Positions 9,013 through 19,096 of a stretch of DNA of 64,000 nucleotides are shown here, piece after piece. Positions within the stretch are counted from its first letter, which is position 1; each line of letters starts with the position of its first letter. The DNA is from CAIVPM01 sp964615145. GTDB taxonomy: Bacteria; Bacteroidota; Bacteroidia; Chitinophagales; Chitinophagaceae. A program made the position numbers and the translations under genes. The notes beneath the pieces were generated by a model. The model was given only the letters and a program-made list of their open reading frames with translations, had not been told where the DNA came from and did not search any database. Where the stretch lies: the NCBI GenBank assembly GCA_964615145.1, contig CAZTOP010000008.1, forward strand, positions 1 to 64,000, read 5' to 3'.

Positions 9013-10020
9013 TTAATATGCCAATTTGTTGTTGGACAACCAATGTAAACTAATTTCATCTGGCACTTTCATTCTGTCTGCTATTTTTCTATATCTATCT
9101 GCCAGTTTACAAAGGTATTCTTGTGCTTTTGCTGCACCATCTTTAAGTCCTGTAAGGCTTTCGATTTTCCAGAGTTTTACTAAATGTTCAATAATATTGG
9201 CATAATCCCAAGTAGTGTAAACACCAATTTTTTGTGTAATGGAAGAAAAGTCAACAAAAATATTAGGATTTTTATTTCCTTCTTTCATTAGTGCAATAGG
9301 CATTACAATTTGTTTTCTCATTAAGTCTTCAAAAGATTTAATAGCTCCGTTGGGATCTATTTCAAAAACTTTTGAAGTAAAAGCTTTGTAGGCTTTTTCG
9401 TGTCTTGCTTCATCTCCAGCAATTTGTTTGCAAATTCTTGACAAAGTATTATCACCAGCTTTATCTGCTAATTTGCCTGTATTTACATGAGAAATTTTTG
9501 TAGCCCTTTCTTGAAACGATGTGTACATGATAGCTTGGTATGGATCTCCATTGGCTTGAGCATCAAAGCCATTATAAATAAGTCGGTGAATGGTTTGCTC
9601 TACTGCTTTCATATCACATCTTCCAGATAAATACAAATACTTATTTAGTAAATCTCCGTGTCGGTTTTCTTCAGCAGTCCAAGCTCGGCTCCAAGCTACC
9701 CAACCATTAGAACTTACTAAGTTCTTTTCTTCATTTACCAATAAATTAAAATATGTTTGATAACTAGGTAAAGCTTCTTCAGTAATCATATTTCCAATCA
9801 AGGAACAAATAACAGAATCAGGGATACACGAAGTTCTTTCTCGTAATTTTTTTATTTCATCTATGGCACTTTCAAGTGTTAAATCTGGTAAAAAATCTGT
9901 AGGTTGCCAGCAATCATCGGGATCTAAAAGTGTTGTTTGTACTGTTTCTGCAACAAAAGATTGCAAGGTTTGTATAACCTCCATATTCTTGCTTAGTTCG
10001 TTAGTATCAATATTTGACAT
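9013..10020 (-). CDS. Acyl-ACP desaturase (diiron)
   Basis: A 335-residue soluble fatty-acid desaturase related to plant stearoyl-ACP delta-9 desaturase. The two diiron motifs are visible as EENRH at 117-121 and DEARH at 203-207, with further ligand candidates near E81 and E171. There are no membrane segments, as expected for the ACP-dependent enzymes that place double bonds in acyl-ACP using oxygen and ferredoxin. This implies an oxygen-dependent route to unsaturated fatty acids. The gene is followed by the YkgJ-type protein, whose Cys cluster might be an electron-transfer partner; that link is only inferred from position. Confidence 0.93.
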   Translation of the reverse strand: MSNIDTNELSKNMEVIQTLQSFVAETVQTTLLDPDDCWQPTDFLPDLTLESAIDEIKKLRERTSCIPDSVICSLIGNMITEEALPSYQTYFNLLVNEEKNLVSSNGWVAWSRAWTAEENRHGDLLNKYLYLSGRCDMKAVEQTIHRLIYNGFDAQANGDPYQAIMYTSFQERATKISHVNTGKLADKAGDNTLSRICKQIAGDEARHEKAYKAFTSKVFEIDPNGAIKSFEDLMRKQIVMPIALMKEGNKNPNIFVDFSSITQKIGVYTTWDYANIIEHLVKLWKIESLTGLKDGAAKAQEYLCKLADRYRKIADRMKVPDEISLHWLSNNKLAY

Positions 10021-10138
10021 CAGCGTTTCGTATTGTAGTTTTAAGGAAAGTATGTAAAAGTAAGGCTTAGCATCGATTAAAGCTGTATAAATATAGTATG
10101 GCTATTCATTTGAATTAAATCTAATAATTGTAATGGTT

Positions 10139-10891
10139 TTAGACTTCAATATCTTTCCAGTTTTCGCCTTTCTTTATTCTGTTGATTTGAGTTGCAGAAA
10201 CCTTAAATATTTTAACTAAATACTCCATTGGTTTTTGTTGTTCTAGCATTTTTTTTAGCAGCATAACTCTTGTAACAGTTAATTTTGTTGCTTTTGATTT
10301 CTGTCTTTTCTGGAAAAGTTGCTTTTGTCTATCCTCAATTACAAAAGGGCTTTTTTGCTGATGTTTATAATTTTGCTGTGGAGTCATCCACTTTAAATTT
10401 TTTGTACTATTATTTTCTTTGTCAAAATTCAAATGACCAACAATTGTATGTTCTATTGTTGGCTTTTCTAAAAATGCTGAAGCAACTAGCCTATGAACTG
10501 CAGCGTGCCAATAAATCGTTCTGCTTTTTACATCAGTTGCGTATTTTGTCTTTAATTTTTGTTTTAAAGATTGTTGTAATTGTATTGCATCCTTAATAAT
10601 TATTTCATCCTCTCCTGTAAGTTTAAAGCTTTTAATTTTTTTGGATAGGGTTACTATTTTTTTTTGTAAAAGGTCTATACTTTTTTGAGTCTCAGCACTA
10701 CGAGGTTTAAAAAATTTAAGTCTTATAAATCTATATCCATTTGTTAAGGAGCCTTTTAAAATATTGCCATCTGCATTTTTATGAAAACTTCTCACCCTTC
10801 CATAATTAGAAACTTCAATTTTTATTTGATTGGTATATTCAAAATCAAAATAAACTTCCTTCCAAATCTCGTTTTTATAACTTTTGTTCAT
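10139..10891 (-). CDS. NUMOD4/HNH endonuclease, homing-endonuclease-like
   Basis: A DNA-binding nuclease of about 250 residues. The N-terminus has the NUMOD4 pattern (NEIWKEVYF, IEVSNYGRVRSF), the middle holds an HNH_3 core (VHRLVASAFLEKP, GHLNFDKENNSTKNLKWMTPQQN), and the C-terminus (KVSATQINRIKKGENW) looks like a NUMOD1 or helix-turn-helix segment. Such proteins occur in phages, introns and as free-standing genes. No intron or intein is visible nearby. A longer start at 10930 would overlap the end of the antiporter gene by 20 bases, so I chose the ATG at 10891, just before the NUMOD4 domain. It may be a selfish insertion after the antiporter gene. Confidence 0.82.
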   Translation of the reverse strand: MNKSYKNEIWKEVYFDFEYTNQIKIEVSNYGRVRSFHKNADGNILKGSLTNGYRFIRLKFFKPRSAETQKSIDLLQKKIVTLSKKIKSFKLTGEDEIIIKDAIQLQQSLKQKLKTKYATDVKSRTIYWHAAVHRLVASAFLEKPTIEHTIVGHLNFDKENNSTKNLKWMTPQQNYKHQQKSPFVIEDRQKQLFQKRQKSKATKLTVTRVMLLKKMLEQQKPMEYLVKIFKVSATQINRIKKGENWKDIEV

Positions 10892-10910
10892 AAGCATATA
10901 ATTCAGGGTA

Positions 10911-12128
10911 TTATTTAGCCAATTTTTCAATAGTTAATCCTTGCACAACTATACTAAATACAACACAAAAATAAGTTGCAATTAAAATGATATTTTTTAT
11001 TTCAGAATCAGGCAATGATAGTGCTAGTGCTAGTGACAAACCCCCACGCAAGCCGCCCCAAGTAATCATTTTAGATTCTTTAACACTTAATTTCAAAAAT
11101 TCAGGAAAAATAAAGTTTGGAACAAAAATAAGTATTGCCCTTGTTAATATAACTATGAGTACTGCTATTAAACCAATAAATACAAATGTTGCTTTGTAAT
11201 CAACCACAATTAAAACAAAGGCAATAATTATAAATAGAATGGCATTTAAAATTACATCTATCAATTCCCAAAATTTATTTACATATTGTTGAGTGATATC
11301 GCTCATAGCTATGTTTTGCCTGAAATTTCCAACCATTAAGCCAATTACAACCATTGCTAACGCACCAGAAACATGGAGGTAATTGCAAAAAGCATATCCA
11401 CCCATTACAAATGCTAGTGTTAGTAAAATTTCTGTTTCATAATGATCAATTGACCTCAAAAAAATGTGCAAAGTATATCCCAATAGTAGCCCTAACCCAA
11501 TACCGCCAATCGCTTCTTGAAGAAATAAAATCCCGAAATGTGAAAAGCTAAAACTTCCTGTTTTTAATGTATCTAACAATGCAATAAAAACCACAACACC
11601 TACCCCATCATTGAACAGACTTTCTCCAACAATGATTGATTCAGTTCTTTTTGGCACATTGGCTTTTGTTAATATTCCTAATACTGCAATAGGGTCTGTT
11701 GGAGAAATTAATGCACCAAATAATAAGCAATAAATAAAATCTGTTTGTAAGTTGAAAATTTCTAATACATAATAAAATAAAGCAGCTATAATGATTGTAG
11801 ATGCTAAAACCCCACCAAATGCAAATGTAACTATGGGTTTTATCTGCAATTTAATATCAGCCCATTTGGTATGTAATGACCCTGCAAAAAGCAAAAATCC
11901 TAACAAAATATTTAAAACTATTTTATCGATTTGTGCTTTATGTATGAAAGCTTTCATTTCGGTATAGGGTAAATTTAACCAAAACTTAGAACTAAATACT
12001 AATAAAGACAGTACTGTAGAAAGTATGAAAAGACCAATAACAAAAGGTAGTTTTAATACTCTTCTATTAGCATAAGCAAATAATGCAGATAAACAAATTA
12101 ACAGAGTAAGGGCAAAGTAAATATCCAT
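10911..12128 (-). CDS. Na+/H+ antiporter, CPA1 (NhaP-like) family
   Basis: A 405-residue inner-membrane protein with about eleven or twelve hydrophobic helices. The two family motifs are clear: SPTDPIAVLGIL and ESLFNDGVGVVVF, which contain the Asp and Asn-Asp residues of the ion-binding site, and GGLRGGLSLALALSLP near the C-terminus. It exchanges protons for Na+ or K+ and helps with pH and salt balance. There is no large cytoplasmic tail. Its ATG follows directly on the stop codon of the DUF389 gene with no spacing, so the two are translated from one message. Confidence 0.93.
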   Translation of the reverse strand: MDIYFALTLLICLSALFAYANRRVLKLPFVIGLFILSTVLSLLVFSSKFWLNLPYTEMKAFIHKAQIDKIVLNILLGFLLFAGSLHTKWADIKLQIKPIVTFAFGGVLASTIIIAALFYYVLEIFNLQTDFIYCLLFGALISPTDPIAVLGILTKANVPKRTESIIVGESLFNDGVGVVVFIALLDTLKTGSFSFSHFGILFLQEAIGGIGLGLLLGYTLHIFLRSIDHYETEILLTLAFVMGGYAFCNYLHVSGALAMVVIGLMVGNFRQNIAMSDITQQYVNKFWELIDVILNAILFIIIAFVLIVVDYKATFVFIGLIAVLIVILTRAILIFVPNFIFPEFLKLSVKESKMITWGGLRGGLSLALALSLPDSEIKNIILIATYFCVVFSIVVQGLTIEKLAK

Positions 12129-13439
12129 TTAGTTTTCTATTGTTACTATTTCTAATTGATTAATGTTTAGTTTTTTTAAAAGCCAATTTTTAAGCTTTTC
12201 TTTTTCACGGATTTCCAAGTTTGGTTTTGAAACTACACACAAAACATAGGCTAATCTTGTGTTTTGAAGTGTTTGAAAGTGTTGTTTTGACAAAGAGACT
12301 TCTTTAATATTGGGAAACAACACATTCATTTCAGATAAAAGTTGTTTGTTATTAAAAGTATCTTCTCCAAGTCTTTTTTCTAAATCTGCAATTCTTTTAT
12401 CTTTTTCATTTTGTATAATATCTTTTTTTGTTACCTCATTTAAAATATCATTTTTTAAAGCTTGAATATTATCAGAGGTATTTTGTTTGATAACGAGTTT
12501 AGTATTCTTTAGCCCAAAGTCATTTAATTTTTTATTCAGTGCAACTTGGTCTGTATCGGAATAAGATTTTTTTAAAAAAGCTAAAACAATTGTTTTGGAT
12601 TGGTTAGTATAATCTATTTTTTTATAAACTAGTGTACTTCCATTTTCAATAAATTCTTTTTCAATAAATTCATTGGCTTGTTGTTTAAATTGTTGCTCCA
12701 GATAAAGCGAATAAGCAAAATAGGCACTTGGCAAAAGCATTAATAAAATTAGGGCTGTGATACCATATTTTACTTGCTTCTGATGTTTTAAGTCCAATTG
12801 TTTTATAGAAGGATATTTTAAATATTTTACTATTGAAAAAGTGGCAATACATATAAATACACAATTAATACTATATAAAAAAAGTGCTCCAAAAAAATAA
12901 GTCCAATGTGCAGTAGCTAAGCCATATCCAGCAGTACAAAGTGGAGGCATCAAAGCTGTTGCAATTGCAACACCAGGTATTGGATTACCCTTCTCAACTC
13001 TTGTTATTGCTATTACACCAACTAAACCACCAAAAAAAGCGATTAATATGTCGTAAATATTGGGCGATGTTCTTGCTAGCAATTCTGATTGGGCTTCTTT
13101 AAATGGACTTAAATAAAAAAATAAAGTAGCAACTATTAAACTTACAACAGTTGCAATTAAAAGGTTTTTTAATGATTTTCGTAACAAAGAAAAATCGTAA
13201 ACACCCAATGCAAATCCCGCACCAACAATGGGTCCCATCAATGGCGAAATTAACATTGCTCCAATAACAACTGCACTAGAATTAACATTTAAACCCACCG
13301 ACGCAACAATAATAGCACACGCTAAAATCCAAAGATTGGCACCTCTAAATGAAATATTGCTTTTAACATTTTCGAGTGTTTTATGCTTGTCTTCCTCTCC
13401 TCTATGAAGGTTAAATAATTCAGAAAAAAAATTTTCCAT
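12129..13439 (-). CDS. DUF389 membrane protein (TIGR00341-like)
   Basis: A 436-residue membrane protein. Residues about 30-230 carry the DUF389 pattern: ILACAIIVASVGLNVNSSAVVIGAMLISPLMGPI, RVEKGNPIPGVAIATALMPPLCTAGYG and several further helices. The C-terminal half (about 240-436) is soluble, with a Lys/Glu-rich helical part and an alpha/beta tail. The biochemical role of DUF389 is unknown. The gene leads a two-gene unit with the antiporter directly behind it, which fits a role in membrane ion or stress balance, though this is inference from position. Confidence 0.9.
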   Translation of the reverse strand: MENFFSELFNLHRGEEDKHKTLENVKSNISFRGANLWILACAIIVASVGLNVNSSAVVIGAMLISPLMGPIVGAGFALGVYDFSLLRKSLKNLLIATVVSLIVATLFFYLSPFKEAQSELLARTSPNIYDILIAFFGGLVGVIAITRVEKGNPIPGVAIATALMPPLCTAGYGLATAHWTYFFGALFLYSINCVFICIATFSIVKYLKYPSIKQLDLKHQKQVKYGITALILLMLLPSAYFAYSLYLEQQFKQQANEFIEKEFIENGSTLVYKKIDYTNQSKTIVLAFLKKSYSDTDQVALNKKLNDFGLKNTKLVIKQNTSDNIQALKNDILNEVTKKDIIQNEKDKRIADLEKRLGEDTFNNKQLLSEMNVLFPNIKEVSLSKQHFQTLQNTRLAYVLCVVSKPNLEIREKEKLKNWLLKKLNINQLEIVTIEN

Positions 13440-13525
13440 AAAAATTGTATAACCCTGCGAATTAAGACAAAAATTTGCAAATGGTTTATTAGGGTACTAA
13501 GCAGAAGAAAATCTGTGGCAAAATA

Positions 13526-14863
13526 TCAAAGCTCTTGCCTTGTCTTTATTTCAAGATATTTATTGATGGTGTTAATAGTTAAATCTGCTGGTGAAGTAAT
13601 TAAAGCAGCAATGCCATTATGTTGTAATTCTTTGAGCATTAATTTTTTTTCATATAAAAATTTGTCAGCTATTGTTTGTATGTAAATTTCTTCAGTATTG
13701 CTTGCGTCGTTCGCCAACATTTTTCTTATTTCTGTGTTTTCAAAAAAAACAACAAGCAATAAATGATAGCTTGCTAATCTTTTTAAATAAGGTAACTGGC
13801 GTTGAAGTCCATATTCACTTTCAAAATTGGTAAACAATATTAATAAGCTTCTTTGCTTTATCCTATTTCTAACTTGTGCATACAATGCCTCATAATCAGC
13901 ATCCTTAAAGAATGTCTCTTGCTTATACAGCTGTTGTAGTAAGTTCTCCATTTGCATAGGCTTACTATCAGCAGGTAAAAAACAATCCAATTTTTCGGCA
14001 AAACAAATTAAGCCTGCTTTATCTTGCTTTTGAATAGCAACATTACTAAGTGCCAAACTTGTGTTAATTGCATAATCTAATAATGTCAATCCTTCAAAAG
14101 GCATTTTCATATTCCTGCTTTTGTCTATAACACAAAATACTTGTTGCGATTTTTCATCAACATAAGTATTTACCATTAGCTGCGATTTTCTGGCAGTTGC
14201 TTTCCAGTTAATTGTCCTGTAATCATCTCCTTGAACATACTCTTTTATTTGCTCAAACTCAATACTACTGCCACTTTTTCGTATTCTTTTACTACCTACT
14301 TGTTGCAAACTATTGCTAACTGACGAAAAAGAGAACTTTTGCATTTGTGCGTAAGAAGGATATACAAATACAGTTTGTGAAGTTTTGAAACTGAATCGTC
14401 TTTGAACAAGTTTGATGGGAGAAGTAACAAAAGCAAGTGTATCTCCAAAATAATACTCTCCTCTCTCGGTGGGATAAATAGAATATTTAACAACAAGCGA
14501 CTGATTAGGCACCAAATGCAAATGCTCTATAGTCTTAGACTTTGAAATTAATTGAGCGGGCAATTCCTCTGTAATTTTGATGATTACAGAAAATGGGTAA
14601 TTACTCTCTATGTCTAAGCATACAATATTTTCATCTCCATTACTCAATCTATTTTGAATATGCCTTTTTATGTTTAAAATATTAGGTCTGGCATATAATA
14701 GAACAAAATCAACTAGAACCAGTAATATCAGCACTACTAAAAATATTTTAGCTAAAACAAATAAAAAACTAAAAAAAAATGATAAAGCAAAAAGCAAACA
14801 AATACAAGCACCAATTATGTAAAATAATTGATTCAAGTAAAATGATTTGTAAAAGCTTTTCAT
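13526..14863 (-). CDS. DUF58 domain protein of the MoxR operon
   Basis: A 445-residue protein with two membrane helices at the N-terminus (about 10-60) and a DUF58 region in the middle, marked by the run SSIEFEQIKEYVQGDD, YRTINWKATARK and MVNTYVDEKSQQVF. The C-terminal third has the layout of a von Willebrand A-like fold (FCVIDKSRNMKMPFEG). DUF58 proteins work with MoxR AAA+ ATPases as chaperone-like pairs that mature or insert other proteins. It is the last gene of the operon, starting 59 bases after the MoxR gene. Confidence 0.92.
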   Translation of the reverse strand: MKSFYKSFYLNQLFYIIGACICLLFALSFFFSFLFVLAKIFLVVLILLVLVDFVLLYARPNILNIKRHIQNRLSNGDENIVCLDIESNYPFSVIIKITEELPAQLISKSKTIEHLHLVPNQSLVVKYSIYPTERGEYYFGDTLAFVTSPIKLVQRRFSFKTSQTVFVYPSYAQMQKFSFSSVSNSLQQVGSKRIRKSGSSIEFEQIKEYVQGDDYRTINWKATARKSQLMVNTYVDEKSQQVFCVIDKSRNMKMPFEGLTLLDYAINTSLALSNVAIQKQDKAGLICFAEKLDCFLPADSKPMQMENLLQQLYKQETFFKDADYEALYAQVRNRIKQRSLLILFTNFESEYGLQRQLPYLKRLASYHLLLVVFFENTEIRKMLANDASNTEEIYIQTIADKFLYEKKLMLKELQHNGIAALITSPADLTINTINKYLEIKTRQEL

Positions 14864-14922
14864 TGTTATGTTCTATTATTACTTGTTATGTTTTTCCTTT
14901 AATTTAATTTTCTTTCAAAGAA

Positions 14923-15900
14923 TTATCTTGGTACTTCAATACTTTGTACAACTTGTTTAATAACATCGTTAGTAGTAATACCTTCCATTTCTTTTTCTGG
15001 TGTTAATATTAGTCTGTGACGCAACACATAAGGACAAACAAAAACTATGTCATCTGGCGTAACAAAATCTCTTCCTGCCATTGCTGCTATTGCTTTTGAA
15101 GCATTCATTATTGCAATAGATGCCCTTGGAGATGCACCTAAAAAAATAGATTTGTGGCTACGGGTAGTAGTTACAATTTTTGCGATAAACTCTAATAGTT
15201 TTTCATCGATAATAATTTGTTTTACCTGAGCTCTGATTGCTATAATTTGCTCTGCATTAAGTACAGACATAATATTGTCAAACGGACTATCACTAGCTAG
15301 TTGATGAAACTTTGAAAGTATATTTACTTCTTGTTCCAAACTTGGATAAGGCACTTGTATTTTGAACAAAAATCTGTCTAATTGAGCCTCTGGCAAACGG
15401 TATGTTCCCTCATATTCTATTGGGTTTTGAGTAGCAACAACAATAAAAGGAGGTTCCATTGTATATGCTGTTCCATCCATTGTAACCTGACGTTCTTCCA
15501 TTATTTCAAATAGTGCAGCTTGGGTTTTTGCAGGTGCTCTGTTAATTTCATCAATTAAAACTAAATTACTAAAAACTGGTCCTTTTTTAAATTCGAATTT
15601 GCTACTGTTCGGATTAAATATAGATGTACCTAAGACATCGCTTGGCATTAAGTCTGGTGTAAATTGTATTCTACTAAACTTTACTGCAATACTTTTTGCC
15701 AAAAGTCTTGCAGTAATTGTTTTTGCCACGCCTGGAGCTCCTTCAATAATAACGTGTCCGTCTGCTAAAATTGCAGCTATTAACATTCGTATCATATCAT
15801 CTTGCCCAACAATAATTTTTCTAATTTCTGTATTTATAGAAATTACAGCTTGGTGCAGCAACGATAAATTGGTTCTTTCTTCAAAAATATTTTCTTCCAT
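14923..15900 (-). CDS. MoxR-family AAA+ ATPase
   Basis: A 325-residue cytoplasmic ATPase. Walker A is GAPGVAKT at 54-61, Walker B is LVLIDEINRAP, and sensor/arginine-finger segments follow (VATQNPIEYEGTYRLPEAQLDRF). This is the MoxR type, which acts with DUF58 and VWA proteins in protein maturation and envelope stress. Its start codon shares one base with the stop codon of the upstream DUF4350 gene, so translation is coupled. The length is normal for the family. Confidence 0.95.
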   Translation of the reverse strand: MEENIFEERTNLSLLHQAVISINTEIRKIIVGQDDMIRMLIAAILADGHVIIEGAPGVAKTITARLLAKSIAVKFSRIQFTPDLMPSDVLGTSIFNPNSSKFEFKKGPVFSNLVLIDEINRAPAKTQAALFEIMEERQVTMDGTAYTMEPPFIVVATQNPIEYEGTYRLPEAQLDRFLFKIQVPYPSLEQEVNILSKFHQLASDSPFDNIMSVLNAEQIIAIRAQVKQIIIDEKLLEFIAKIVTTTRSHKSIFLGASPRASIAIMNASKAIAAMAGRDFVTPDDIVFVCPYVLRHRLILTPEKEMEGITTNDVIKQVVQSIEVPR

Positions 15901-17120
15901 TATGTTGTTTTTTTATAAAAATCTTGAAATAATAAATAGCATTCATTAAGCTGTATTTGACTCATTTCTGCTAGTGCTTGTATGTTTACAATTGTTTGAA
16001 TAATTTTTTCGCAGCCCTCCTCTTTATAGCCAGACTTTGTACTTAATTTACCAACCAACTCTCCATTTAAGACAGAAGTATTAATAAAGTATTTACTACG
16101 AATATGCTCTAAAAAATAGGACGCCATTTTTTTTGCAAGATTCAAGTGGTCTCCTTTCTCAAAGTAAAGCCTACCAATAGTTTCAGCAAAATACAATGAA
16201 TCATTCGTTAAATATTTTTTTTCTATTACAAATTTTTGTTTTCTTTTAAAATGAATAATAAAGTATACTAAAAACAATGAAATGGCAAGACCAAAAGCCC
16301 ACATAAAAGATGGATATTTAAACAAAACTCTAAAAGGAGAATTATCTTTCTTAGTTTCATTATTCTTTTTGTAAGTGTAATAATCGTCCCAAATTACTTT
16401 GTGTACATTATTAGGTATTGCAGATAATACCTTTTGTAAGTATGCAGTATTATTTTGTTGCGTTAAAAAATAATTACAAAACAAAAATGGGTCTGAATGA
16501 AAAAATATCATTCCATTGCCAACTGTTCCTTTAATAAAATTTGCAGTTTGCTGATGATTGGTGCCCAAAATATTATACTTTACACTATCAATATTTTTAA
16601 AATCCATTCCACTTGTAAAACCAGCATTAAAGAAGCTGTAGTCTTTTGAGTAGTAAGGTGTATTTAAATAGGTGCTTACTGAATCGTAATAAGAATCTTC
16701 AATATCAATAGTATTAAAAGTGTATTGAAGGTCTAATTTAAAATATTCCAATGCGTCAGCATTCATATTAGAAGTGCAAATGAAAACGTAATTACCATTC
16801 TCAATAAAACTCTTTAACAATCCTAAATCATCGCTTGTTGGATTAAATCTCTGACTCACCAAAAAGAACAAATGACCACCATTTTTTACACTATCATATT
16901 CATACCAATCATAAGGGGCACTTGTGTTACTTTTTATAACACTATTCTTAAACATTGAAGTTATAGATTGATAACATAAACTGGTGGCATAAGGTCGTGT
17001 GTCTTTTTTTGCTAATGTTACTTTTTTATCAAACCCTTGTTGTGGTTTATATATAAAGAATGCAGCAACCACCATAATTAGTAGCACTGTAATCAATAGA
17101 TATAAAGCTGTTTTTTTCAA
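15900..17120 (-). CDS. DUF4350 domain membrane protein
   Basis: A 406-residue protein with an N-terminal membrane helix (about 5-25), a periplasmic domain with the DUF4350 pattern (YKPQQGFDKK, RPYATSLCY, GLLKSFIENGNYVFICTSN), a second helix near residues 270-290, and a cytoplasmic C-terminal helical part. DUF4350 resembles a degenerate glutamine-amidotransferase-type fold; no catalytic triad is evident to me. It lies between the DUF4129 and MoxR genes, which is its usual position in such Bacteroidota operons, and overlaps the MoxR start by one base. Confidence 0.85.
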   Translation of the reverse strand: MKKTALYLLITVLLIMVVAAFFIYKPQQGFDKKVTLAKKDTRPYATSLCYQSITSMFKNSVIKSNTSAPYDWYEYDSVKNGGHLFFLVSQRFNPTSDDLGLLKSFIENGNYVFICTSNMNADALEYFKLDLQYTFNTIDIEDSYYDSVSTYLNTPYYSKDYSFFNAGFTSGMDFKNIDSVKYNILGTNHQQTANFIKGTVGNGMIFFHSDPFLFCNYFLTQQNNTAYLQKVLSAIPNNVHKVIWDDYYTYKKNNETKKDNSPFRVLFKYPSFMWAFGLAISLFLVYFIIHFKRKQKFVIEKKYLTNDSLYFAETIGRLYFEKGDHLNLAKKMASYFLEHIRSKYFINTSVLNGELVGKLSTKSGYKEEGCEKIIQTIVNIQALAEMSQIQLNECYLLFQDFYKKTT

Positions 17121-17123
17121 TGT

Positions 17124-17921
17124 TTAGTTTAATTTTTGTTCAAATATTTGATAAGCTTGAACCACTTTATCATATTGTTTTTTTGTAATAGTGATATCTG
17201 CGTACCAAGCATACTCATAATACTTTGATGCTTCAACAAAATCAGGATAATAAACTGTAGTAATTAACTGAAATTGATATTCAAAATTGGTTTTCTCTTT
17301 GCTGTAATCTATCAATTTTTTATTGGATAAATTTGCAAGTAATTTTAAATAGTACAATCTGATGGCAATATTATAATCACCTTTTTCAGTAGCTTGTTGA
17401 ATTAATGTATTGTAGTCTAATTCAAAAATACTTTGATTGAAAATATCTGCATCATTTGCAGTGTTAACAGCCTTTACACTTCGTTTAAATATATTAAAAT
17501 TCCCATCTAATAGATATAGTACTATTACAATTAATAAAAAGCTAACTGTGATAAACCAAAAAATATTTTTAATGGCATTTTCCGATAGCCAAGGCTTTGA
17601 ACTCTTTGTATTTTGCGTATATACTTTTTGTTCTTTATTGATAGGGTGATATTGATATTCTTTTTGCTTTAATAGCACACTTAAAGTATCTGTAAATGGG
17701 AGCCTTTCTATGATAATTGAAGTATCTAAATCTGCGTCATCCAAATTCAATCCTATGTTTTTAACAGTAACCCCACTTTCTTCAATATAAGATTTTACTG
17801 AATCAACCACATCAGCAGCATTATCCATTACCGTTGTATCCTCTATTGCTTGCGATAAAAGAGTTTCAGGTGTTAGTAATAAACCCAACCAACAAATTAA
17901 TATAGTGATAAATTTACCCAA
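17124..17921 (-). CDS. DUF4129-type membrane protein
   Basis: A 265-residue protein with an N-terminal signal or anchor (about 5-22), an acidic periplasmic stretch, one central membrane helix (NIFWFITVSFLLIVIVLYLL) and a C-terminal helical domain typical of DUF4129 (YNIAIRLYYLKLLANLSNKK, YYEYAWYADITITKKQYDKV). It belongs to the MoxR operon, overlaps the SpoIIM-like gene by 8 bases and ends 3 bases before the DUF4350 start. Function is unknown; such proteins probably form the membrane part of the MoxR-linked complex. Confidence 0.82.
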   Translation of the reverse strand: MGKFITILICWLGLLLTPETLLSQAIEDTTVMDNAADVVDSVKSYIEESGVTVKNIGLNLDDADLDTSIIIERLPFTDTLSVLLKQKEYQYHPINKEQKVYTQNTKSSKPWLSENAIKNIFWFITVSFLLIVIVLYLLDGNFNIFKRSVKAVNTANDADIFNQSIFELDYNTLIQQATEKGDYNIAIRLYYLKLLANLSNKKLIDYSKEKTNFEYQFQLITTVYYPDFVEASKYYEYAWYADITITKKQYDKVVQAYQIFEQKLN

Positions 17922-18870
17922 CAGTACGATTCATTTTCTTTTTTAAACGTAGCGGATACACTATAAAGTATCCAATAATAAATGTTGCAGATACTGTAAG
18001 AATACTTATACTAATCCATATAGGCATTTTATAATAACGGGTTACAAACCCTTCAAAAAATGCTGCAATCATTAATACAGGTACAATGCCGATAATTATT
18101 TTTAATCCATCTTTAGCTCCTTGTTTAAAAGCTTGCAATCTGGTTAAAGTGCCTGGAAATAACCAGCTTTTTCCTAATACAACACCCGCTGTTGCTGCAA
18201 TTACAATGGAAGACAGTTCCAGTGTACCATGTAGCATTACAGTTAATATAAACATATTACCTAATCCCTTTGAATAAAAAAAAGCATCAAAAGAGCCTAC
18301 CATCATGCCATCTCTTACTAACTCAGGTATGGTAAAAAATGGGAATAATAACCCTTCCATAAAATACCTGAATGAAACGCTGATATTATTAATCATAATT
18401 CCCAACCACATTAAAAAGCTATTGTCTCTTTGATATACTCCAAAAGGATTCCCATCGGCAATATTTTTTTCTGTCATCCTTACATAATCATCTCCTAAAA
18501 TATCGCGTACAATACTTTCATCGGTTAAAGTGCTGTAAAAACCTACTACAAAAAAGAGCATAAATATGCTAAAACAAACCAATAAAACTTTATGATGTTT
18601 GGCAATAGTTAATGGTAATTCATTAGTAAAAAACAAAACAAATCTGTTTTGTTTTTCTTTTCTGTTACCATAAATAGAAAGATAACGTTTAGATGCTTCA
18701 GTATTAAGAAAAGTTGATGTTTTGCTTGTTGGATAAAAAGTTTTGCTATAACCTAAATCATCTACAAGCTGTGTAAATTCTGCTGCCATTTCATCAATAT
18801 CATCAGCAGGCAAATGCACCATTTTTTCCCAGCGATCTTTATTCTTTTTTATAAAAAGTGCTTCTCTCAA
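17914..18870 (-). CDS. SpoIIM-like (DUF95) membrane protein
   Basis: A 318-residue protein whose N-terminal third is soluble and helical (EALFIKKNKDRWEKM) and whose remainder holds about five membrane helices with the DUF95 signature: NNISVSFRYFMEGL, GLGNMFILTVMLHGTLELSSIVIAATAG, LGKSWLFPG. In Bacteroidota it is a standard first member of MoxR/DUF58 operons and has nothing to do with sporulation here. It begins the five-gene operon; no RDD-family gene is beside it in this window. Confidence 0.9.
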   Translation of the reverse strand: MREALFIKKNKDRWEKMVHLPADDIDEMAAEFTQLVDDLGYSKTFYPTSKTSTFLNTEASKRYLSIYGNRKEKQNRFVLFFTNELPLTIAKHHKVLLVCFSIFMLFFVVGFYSTLTDESIVRDILGDDYVRMTEKNIADGNPFGVYQRDNSFLMWLGIMINNISVSFRYFMEGLLFPFFTIPELVRDGMMVGSFDAFFYSKGLGNMFILTVMLHGTLELSSIVIAATAGVVLGKSWLFPGTLTRLQAFKQGAKDGLKIIIGIVPVLMIAAFFEGFVTRYYKMPIWISISILTVSATFIIGYFIVYPLRLKKKMNRTVG

Positions 18871-19096
18871 ACAGGTTAATTTTTGCGAAAATTAGGGGAA
18901 TTGTTTCTTATAAAAAAAGAATGAGTTAATAAAACCAAACTATTGTTTTTTAAACCTTATAAAACTCCATTAATAAAACACAAATATTTTACTAAATGCT
19001 GTATATTCTTTAATTGAAAAATTGCCGAATGAAATATTTTTTTTCAATTATCACGAGCATTTATAAAAATTATTTAATTTTATTTTTTGAATTACT

